DNA of 64,000 nucleotides, from assembly GCF_905220565.1 (NCBI RefSeq), contig NC_059405.1, forward strand, positions 16,446,081 to 16,510,080, read 5' to 3'. How positions within the stretch are numbered: the stretch's first letter is position 1; every line of letters starts with the position of its first letter. This stretch comes from Melitaea cinxia (taxonomy: Eukaryota > Arthropoda > Insecta > Lepidoptera > Nymphalidae). The position numbers and the translations under genes are program-made. Shown here one piece after another: positions 21,550 to 30,500 of the stretch. The notes beneath the pieces are model-generated. The model made no database searches. It was not told where the DNA came from and saw nothing but the letters and a program-made list of their open reading frames with translations.

Positions 21550-24500
21550 GTTGAAGTAAGCGCACTGCCCCTAATGGTTGACTGCCGGCCGGCGGGCGCG
21601 GCGTCGAACGACATCCCGCACAGCGACGCGCCCCAAGCACTTTCTGAGGTCAGTGAATGTGTTTATTAAGAGAAATTATAGATGTAGCGTATCGGTGCAG
21701 GATTACATCTATAATATAAAAATGAGTCGCTGAATGTGTTGCTAAGCGCAAAACTCGAGAACGGTTGGACCGATTTCGCTAATTCTTTTTTTTTTTAAAT
21801 ATTCCTTGAAGTACGAGGATGGTTCTTACGGAGAGAAAAATTCTAAAAAAAAAAAATTTAAATTTCCTGAAAAAGTCTAAAAACAACACTTTTCTATACT
21901 CCCATACAAAAGATATGTGATAATACTTAAAAGTCAATTTGAACTTTAATACCATACGATAAAGTTTGTGTTAGGCGATACGAAGTTCGCCGGGTCAGCT
22001 AGTTGATGATAAAGATTTACGACTTAGTGACGCTGTATACATACACAGTTTATATATTTTTTGTAAAAGAGTAACTGGGTAAAGCTTTAGATTAAGAACC
22101 ATCGAATTTCGGGACTTTGGGGGGAAGGGGGAAGGGAGGGTGGGGTACGCTACTCCCGGTACCACTGCCACACTTCGGAACCCCATGGTTATGGAGATAT
22201 CCATAGTTAAAGTTTTGAGATTAGAAGAAAAATTTCGCAGCTTTACACGTTATTTTCACATTTCACAAGCATTTTTTTCACATTTCACACGTTATTTTCA
22301 CATTTCACACGTTAATTTACCCCCCAAAACCCCATAATTCGATGGTTCTTAATCTAAAGCATAGTCGAGTAATCTTGCCGATTTTTCTCTGCGACATCTA
22401 TCAATAGTACTTTTGACGCCTATTTGAATAAAGTTATTTTTGATTTTGATTTTGAAGTTTCATTGGGATTTTTTGGTCCCGGGATTTTGGGGTTTTCGTT
22501 ATGTTATTCCGGAATCTCGTGATTAAGAATTGTTGTTTCTAAATACGTTCAAATATTAAATCGGCACCTTCATCAGTAGTTATTAAGTTTTTTTCTTTGT
22601 TTGTTTTTGTGTGTCCACTGATTCCAAACCTAAACAAACAACGTGCGCGTGCGGCTACACCGCTACACCCCGTACACAGACGATCAGCTGTTTTCCGCCG
22701 ACCCCCTACAGGGACCCGGTAATCTGTTTATGCCAAACAACGGTTTTGTCCAAAACTTCATGTTTGGTGAAAATTTCGTTCTTTAGTTTGACGAATTGTT
22801 ATAAGCAATTCACTGTATGGAATTGGCTGATGGCGGGTCCTTAAAATATGTAATACATATTATAATAGTGTTATGACTTTCTCAGTTTAACGTGCTTTTA
22901 AAATATACAACTTTCTTTCTTTTCTTTGTCAGCTCATTGATTCTTCCATGTACTATCTGTTAATTATGGTATCGCCGCGGATGATTAGTTTGTAACATTA
23001 AAATTCTACCCGATTCGGGACAGTATAAAGTCTTCTAAGTTATGCGTCACCTGCCGATCAGCTGAAGTAGCAGTAGGGTGTTCACGAAGCACATTATAGT
23101 CGGCCACGTTATTGCCACGTGCTCGACGCAGTTGCTGTTAAGATTAGAGACATCACTCACCTTTAAAAAATAATTAATTTTGCTCACCAAACGTTTTATT
23201 CATACCTACGACCTCGCGATTACCGGATCTCAGTTTACTTTCAAATTGAGAGCCCGTGCAACCGTTTCAGTCATACCTATCAGTCTTTACAATCCCGGTA
23301 TTACGAGATTATAGGATTTTTGTTTCTACGGTCAAATGAAAACCACGTGTGTGACACAGTTGTTGGAACAAAATACACTTTCCACCCATATAGCAACCAT
23401 GTCCGCCGAAGTGACAAATTGTCTAAAGCTCTGTCTCTTCACTCAAGAAACAATTCAGTTTGCTCATCAAGAATGCTATTCATACCTAGTGGGTTTTACG
23501 ATCTCGAGAATACGGGATTTTTGTCACTACGGTCAAATCAATACCACGTGTGAGACGCACTTGTTGTTAGAACAGACATCACCCACCTTTGTCATAACGA
23601 TCGGTGCGTAGATTTCAAATACCACAATGTACAACGAGGTGTCAAAATAATTAAAGCCCGATCTATATATTTGAAAAACAATTTTTTATATGGGTAATGA
23701 ACAATAGAAAGATACAATAGACTTAACACGCTCTTTTAATGACTTTTGAGCAGTCCTACATCCATACAATATAAGTAGGAACGATTCGACTGTCCATAGT
23801 GATTTTATGGACGTTTACGCGCACGTGCTTACGTGGTTCGTAAACGATTGCAAATTTCTTTCAATTACGTAGATGGTCAAACCAAACCATGAACACTTGA
23901 ACCAAAAACGCATAACTGCACAAGGTCCGTAAAAGGCGTTATTTGCATCTAATAATAAAATAAGATTGCCAATTTTGGTCAATAGCTAAGGCTACATGCC
24001 AGAAAACGATGATTCGACTACGTAGAATTACAAACTCCTTTATGGCGTTATATGCACTCAAGATAGATTAAAATCTTTTTGTGGCAATTCCGAAAGACAG
24101 AGATTAACCATACCTAACCGAAGTTTATTTATTTATTATTATTAAGTTGGGATTTTAGGGAACAAAAAAGAGCCCTATAGTTTTCTCTAGTTGCACCATG
24201 TAGATTAAAGTGAAAGCCATTGATTGTCAATATAAACATACATCTTGACCGACAGCCGGATGAATCATCCTTTTTGTTGCTGTTTACAGCGTTACGTTCC
24301 GTTATATTATCTTTGTTACCGTTACGGTTCAAATAAAATTGCCAGTTAACTTACCCAGCACTTATGAGCGACCCCAAATCAAGGAACATCAGCTCATCTT
24401 GAAGCTTTCAATGAATATATTATATACATCATATATCATCACTATCAGCGCTAAAAATGGAGTTAAATAATTAAGTTCAAAAACGGGTGAAATCGATTAA

Positions 24501-27500
24501 TGGCAATATTGGTATCATGATATTATTAATCCTTATCCATTTAAATATAATAATTTGATAATTTAGGCCGATCATGTATGTGTTAATTCCACTTTAAACG
24601 ATTCAGATCGGAGTTATCGTTTAGAAGTTATGGCGGGAATTTTGTGACGAACTGACGTAGGGCACAGCAGGAATTTCCTGCTCAAAATATGGAACAGCCC
24701 GACTGGGGTAGTATCTCGACCTTACAGAAGACCACAGCTAAATAATACTGCTTTCAAGCAGTATTGTGTTCCTGTTGGTGAGTAAGGTGACCGGAGCTCT
24801 TGGGGGGATTGGGGATTTGGTCGACAACGCGCTTGCGATGCTTCTGGTGTTGCAGGCGTCTATAAGCTACGGTAATCTCTTACCATCAAGTGAGCCGTAC
24901 GCTTGTTTGCCGACCTAGTGATATAAAAAAAGACTAATCATTAAAACAATGGTTAGTTGGCAGTAAAGCAATCAGTAGTCGTTGAAAGAATGTATGCGTG
25001 TACCTATGTACGCACGTATTAAGTTATACTTCATTGGCTAGCTAACGTTGCTAACTTATTCTTTGTTGACTAGCTAACTTCAGGGTGTCGGTTCTTAGTG
25101 GCGGTGTGCGTACATCGTATAAATTTACTTTCATAATTTTTACCCAACACGCCAAAAGAAGTATAGCTTCAATAATTAAAAAAGTGTAGTATAGGGGAGT
25201 TAGTAGTATTATTGAATTTATAATATTTAGTTTGTTTTCTGTCTGATTTAAACGCCACAAGACGCCCTGGCTGAAAAATACCGTTGAATATAGGCGATCT
25301 GAACGGTAACGATTTTTATCCATTGAACTGAAAAAAAAAATCGCCAACGCGTTTTCCGAAAAATTCGTCAAACTTCAACGAGATTCGAAATGTAAAATTA
25401 CGAAAGGGGCACATCCACAAAACCGATAGGCTATTTTAATTATTCTAAGCTTAATATAGAATACATTTTCACAACAGTAACAGTGCAGTCTTGCTAAGTC
25501 TTTCGCTTGTACACTCCGAATCGGTGGTGGCTTCATATTTAACCGTATGTGATTAATTAGACTACACGACTGAACTAAAACTTACTATAAAGTAACGCTC
25601 TCTTTCCACCTCCCACTAACTACCACTTTTTAACTAAGTAGTTAAAGTTAAGTAGTTTAAGTCTAAGTTTTACTTCAACAAATATAAACTTTAATTTGTA
25701 AAATGACGAAACAAAAGAGCCTTTGAAGCCTACTTGAATAAGCTGACTAGATTTTTATTAAGAACTATAATTTTATATTCTGCAATGGTACATACAGATC
25801 ATAAATTATGTAGATTCAAGACGATTGCAGATTAGAATACTGTTTTGCGCATGTTTCGTGTTATTAAATATAAGTTTTTTCACCAGACTTCCAGTCCAGA
25901 TATGGCGGCAGCCCGTCCCACCGCCCCGACAACAACGCCAGGCACTAATAATGTTAATGCGTTTCCCCCGAATTACAATGGTAAATATTCACTACTGGGC
26001 ATAGGCCTATTTCCCCATTTAGGAGAAGGATCAGAGCTTAATCCACCACGCTGCTTCAATGCGGGTTGGCGGATATATTCCCTACTATGAGTAACGATCG
26101 CTATCAGGTGTACATGATAACAACCGGGACCGACGGCTTAACGTGCTCTCCGAGGCACGGTGGGGAGACCCACAAGGACTGCACAAACACCTAGACCACG
26201 ACAAACACCTTAAGGCCAATACAAATGTTTGTCATGTGCGGGGATCGAACCCGCAATCGCCAGCGCAACAGGTACAATCCATGGCTGTGTTTATACATGA
26301 AAGAAAATATATATATGTACGGTCGAATTGAGTAACCTCCTCCTTTTTTGAAGTCTGCTAGAAATCAATAATTAGTGTATACTTTCTCAGAAATGGTTTG
26401 TCTCTACTACATACACTTTACTGCTGACTACCACTAGGTAGTAACCCGCCCACGTTGACGTTCTCATTTTATTGCCGGTCGGTGTTAATTGAAGTCTTTT
26501 TGTGATAATAAACACAATTATTTGATCGCAAACGGTTAAATAGTTCGAGCAGAGTCTCGAACTGAACACGTGCTGAGAGGTGTAATTCCGTGCCCACAGG
26601 GGTCGCGGGCTACTACCCGTCGTATCCGTACGGTATGAAGCCTGTAGTGTGGTACAGCCCCCCAGTGGGCGCCCCACAGGGGGCCTACCTGGGGACCCCA
26701 CACACGCCCCCCATGCCGGCACCGCCCATCAACACTCACGTCAACAAGAGCGTTCAGCTCAATGGGGAAGATCTGCCTAGGAACGGTGAGTTGTACACGT
26801 ACAGTACATTGTAGTACTTATATCTACTATACTTATATCTAGCTAGTAGTATTATAAGGAACTATAGTATTATAAGGAAATAATAATAATACAAAAAAAA
26901 AAATGTTGTACCATAGATTAGATTAAGAACCGGTCGGTGGACTCACGTCTCTTTTGGAGACATTAAAAACAAACATAGTCTGACTTGAACAGCGATGTTG
27001 CTGAGTAACGCCTACCTTGAAATAGAAAAAAAAATAAAAATAAAAATTTGCATGTATTAGAGTAAAAAAGGACATGGGTTCATAAGCCCGTGGATGTATG
27101 ACTTGTTAAAAAAAAAAAAAAAAAAAATAAAAAAAAAAGTACATTGTAGTACTGTAGCATCACGTTGTCTGGTAGAGATTACTGTGGTTGTACATTTTTG
27201 TTTTGTTTTACACATGTTAATTTAGTTTTAGCGTGCGATAAAGTTTATTATTACTATTATTAGTCTTGTATCGTGCCTTTCTGTATCGCCGTAACACCGT
27301 TTTGTATCTAGCCGGACTGTTCTCTACGGATGTTTCTGAAGTACTTTTAAAGCTTAGCTTTATGAAGAAATTTTTATTTTTGAATATCATATCAAGAATT
27401 GACCGCTCCAGCGGGGTTCGAACCCGCGTCTCCGACTGACCGTGTCGGCGCTCTAGCCAATTAAGCTATGGAACGATGTACCCGCTAGAGCGAAATTTTT

Positions 27501-30500
27501 GATATGATGATTTTTATTTTCGGTTTAAGCGAACCGTGGCGCCGTCTATAGTCAATTTTTGATATGATATTCAAAAATGTTTAGAATTCCTAATGTGTAG
27601 GTAACACAAAAATAAAATCGTACATATTAAAAAAAAAAAAAAAAAGAAATTTTTATTTTTAAATATCGTTTCGCCGACGGTGAACGGTGAGTGTCGTACC
27701 GTACTGCACAGTATACTACGGTATACTAAAGTACTATACGTTGCTGGATCGTCGCTTACAGATGATTCGAGAGTTCCTTTGAAGCCCATCTGAATGACAA
27801 AATGTTTGATTTTGATACCGTATCACATATAACAGTACGGCACTGTAATGTACGCTACGGCGTTGTGCACTATATATGGGCTTATACCATACCTGCGAAC
27901 CGAATTGTACTTAACGATATCATATCGTATGGAGCCACTATACTATATGTATACTACTAATATTTATTTATTTATACTCTTTATTGTACACCAAAAATGT
28001 ATGCAGAAAAAAAAGATGTACAAGAAGCGGCCTTATCGGTAAAGCAACGATCTCTTCCAGGCAACCTTTGGTAGAGGATGGCTATTAAGATACTTGATAC
28101 AAATTTACTTGTTAATACATATAAATATACAACGATAAATAGAATATACATATGATAATATATACACATCATTACAAATATAATGGAAAAATAGTTTAAT
28201 AATTAGATATCTTGCCGTTCAGATGTCGCTACTCTGCGATTCTTTTTTAACTTGGGCGTGGACTGCCTCTGGGCGGCGTACGGGCCGCCCCCCGGGCACC
28301 CGCAGGCGCCGCCGCCGCTGGCCGCTCATCCGCCGCCCGCCCACCCGCCGCCCGCCCTCGCGCAGCCGCCGCCCGCCCTCGCGCCCCCGCCGCCCGCCCT
28401 CGCGCCCCCGCCGCCGCACGCGCGCCACTACACGCCGCGCGATCTGACGCAGGTGACGCGCACTCGGCCTCTGACATGTCACTGGTGGCCATAGGTCTTT
28501 TACTCCATTAGGAGAAGGATAACAGCTTAATCCACCACGCTGCTACATGTCCCCCATGCATGTTCCATGCTTTGAGTTACGATTTCTAGCAGGTATTTAT
28601 GACAACAACCGGGACCGACGCCCTAACTTGCACTCCGAGGCACGGTGCGGAGATTCACGAGGACAGACATCAATATCGGAAAGTGATTACCGTAGCTTAT
28701 AGACGCCTGCAACACCAGAAGCATCGCAAGCGTTGCCGACCCTACCCACGACCCTCTCCAGGAGTCCCGGGCACCTTACCACAACACTACTTGAGAACAG
28801 TCTTGATCTTCTGTGATAGATGTGGATGGACTTCCCCAGACGGGCTAGTTGACGATTTGACCAGGATATATAAACCTGCTTTGTCCTACATCAATGAAAC
28901 TTGCCACTGCGCTTACGCTTCTACTTATCACTAGACACCACAATTGACTGACACGTGTAGTCATAGTAAACACTTCCACAAATAAACTAAATACAAAATT
29001 TACCTTCAAAGTGATAAAGACTGAATTAGTCATACTTACAAAAAAAAAAAAAAATAATAATTTTCTATGAACAGGATATGCAGCAGATATCTCTGCAAGA
29101 TCGGGACAACAAGAAACATGAAAAGTCCCAACTAGTCCAACCGAAAACCACCCAACGCCCGCTATTGGGCCCGCGGTAAGTGACCATTTAACTGACAAAA
29201 CTGATACTAATAATGTATTTATTCATTTCGACATGACTGTGCCCACACAAATGTGCCAACTTTTTATACTAGGATTTATACTAAACCTTATTTTATATTT
29301 TTATTACGGTCTTATACATAGGTGAGAACACTAAGCCCAATTTCAGTGCGGTCACGTGGTGCGGTGGCGACCTTCATTGTAATTGGTTATATTGAGTGAC
29401 ATTCTTCATTGTAATTGGTTATATTGAGTGACGTTCTTCATTGTAATTGGTTATATTGAGTGACGTTCGTCATTGTAATTGGTTATGTTGGGTGACGTTT
29501 CATTGTATTGGTTTTATTGACTGACTTTTCATTGTAATTGGTTATATTTTAAAACATAAAATCGTGATGTGTGATAGAAAAAGAGACAGAATGCTATTCT
29601 GTCTTCGTCGCACGGCACACTAAGCGATCGTCATGCCACTGGTGGCTTTTAACCATGAAGCCGACGACCCCACCATTGTACTTTCCCCATATATGTATAA
29701 GACCGTGATTTTTATAAAAGGATTATTTTTTATACATGTCAGAATTTATATTCTTGTTTACAATTTATATTTTAGAATTATTCATTCAATTTTTTATGTT
29801 TTGTTAAGTTTCACTTTAATGAAATGTTGCCGGAGATTTCAAGGATATTGTCATTACATCATTCGCTAAATAGCACACCGCTAAATAATATTTCAAAAGC
29901 TTCAAGTATTCATTTTTTTTTATTATTATTATTAAACCTTTATTGCGGATATAGTTAACAATGTTTTTTACAATTTATGTTGATCGACAGTATTACAAAA
30001 AGGGTACATGCTAATGTATATCCGCGTGTCTTTGGGACACAAAGGCCTCCTCCAACTCCTTCCACTTCTCTCGGGACAATGCAGTCCTCTGCCATAATGG
30101 GCCTGCAACCCTTCTGATCTCGTCTGACCATCGCTTCCTTTGTCTTCCTCTCTTTCTTCTGGTGTGAAATCGAGGGGTCCACAGGGACACATCAAGTATT
30201 CATACGTACTCGTAAAACAAAAAACAAATATATGTAAACGTCGGCAGACGAGAAATTGAGAACCTGCTCCTTTTATGAAGTCGTTTAAAAATTTAATTTG
30301 TCCATAGTTTTAAACGCGGAGGCAATGGTAACCACGACGGTCACCAGAACGGCCAGACTTATAACCAAAAGGGGGGTTACAATAACGGCGCCCATAACTC
30401 CCATAAGGGAGGGAATAATAACCGGTGAGTTTATAAAATTTGACAGATCCTGTAACTGTATACGATAAATGATTTCAATAATGATAGGCATAGCAGGTAT

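Noticed and set aside
28219..28494. Arg/Gly-rich ORFs on both strands over 28.2-28.5 kb
   Set aside because: Shadows of proline-rich otu exon 10A, whose frame is fixed by splice phase and the LRFFFN-LGVD motif.
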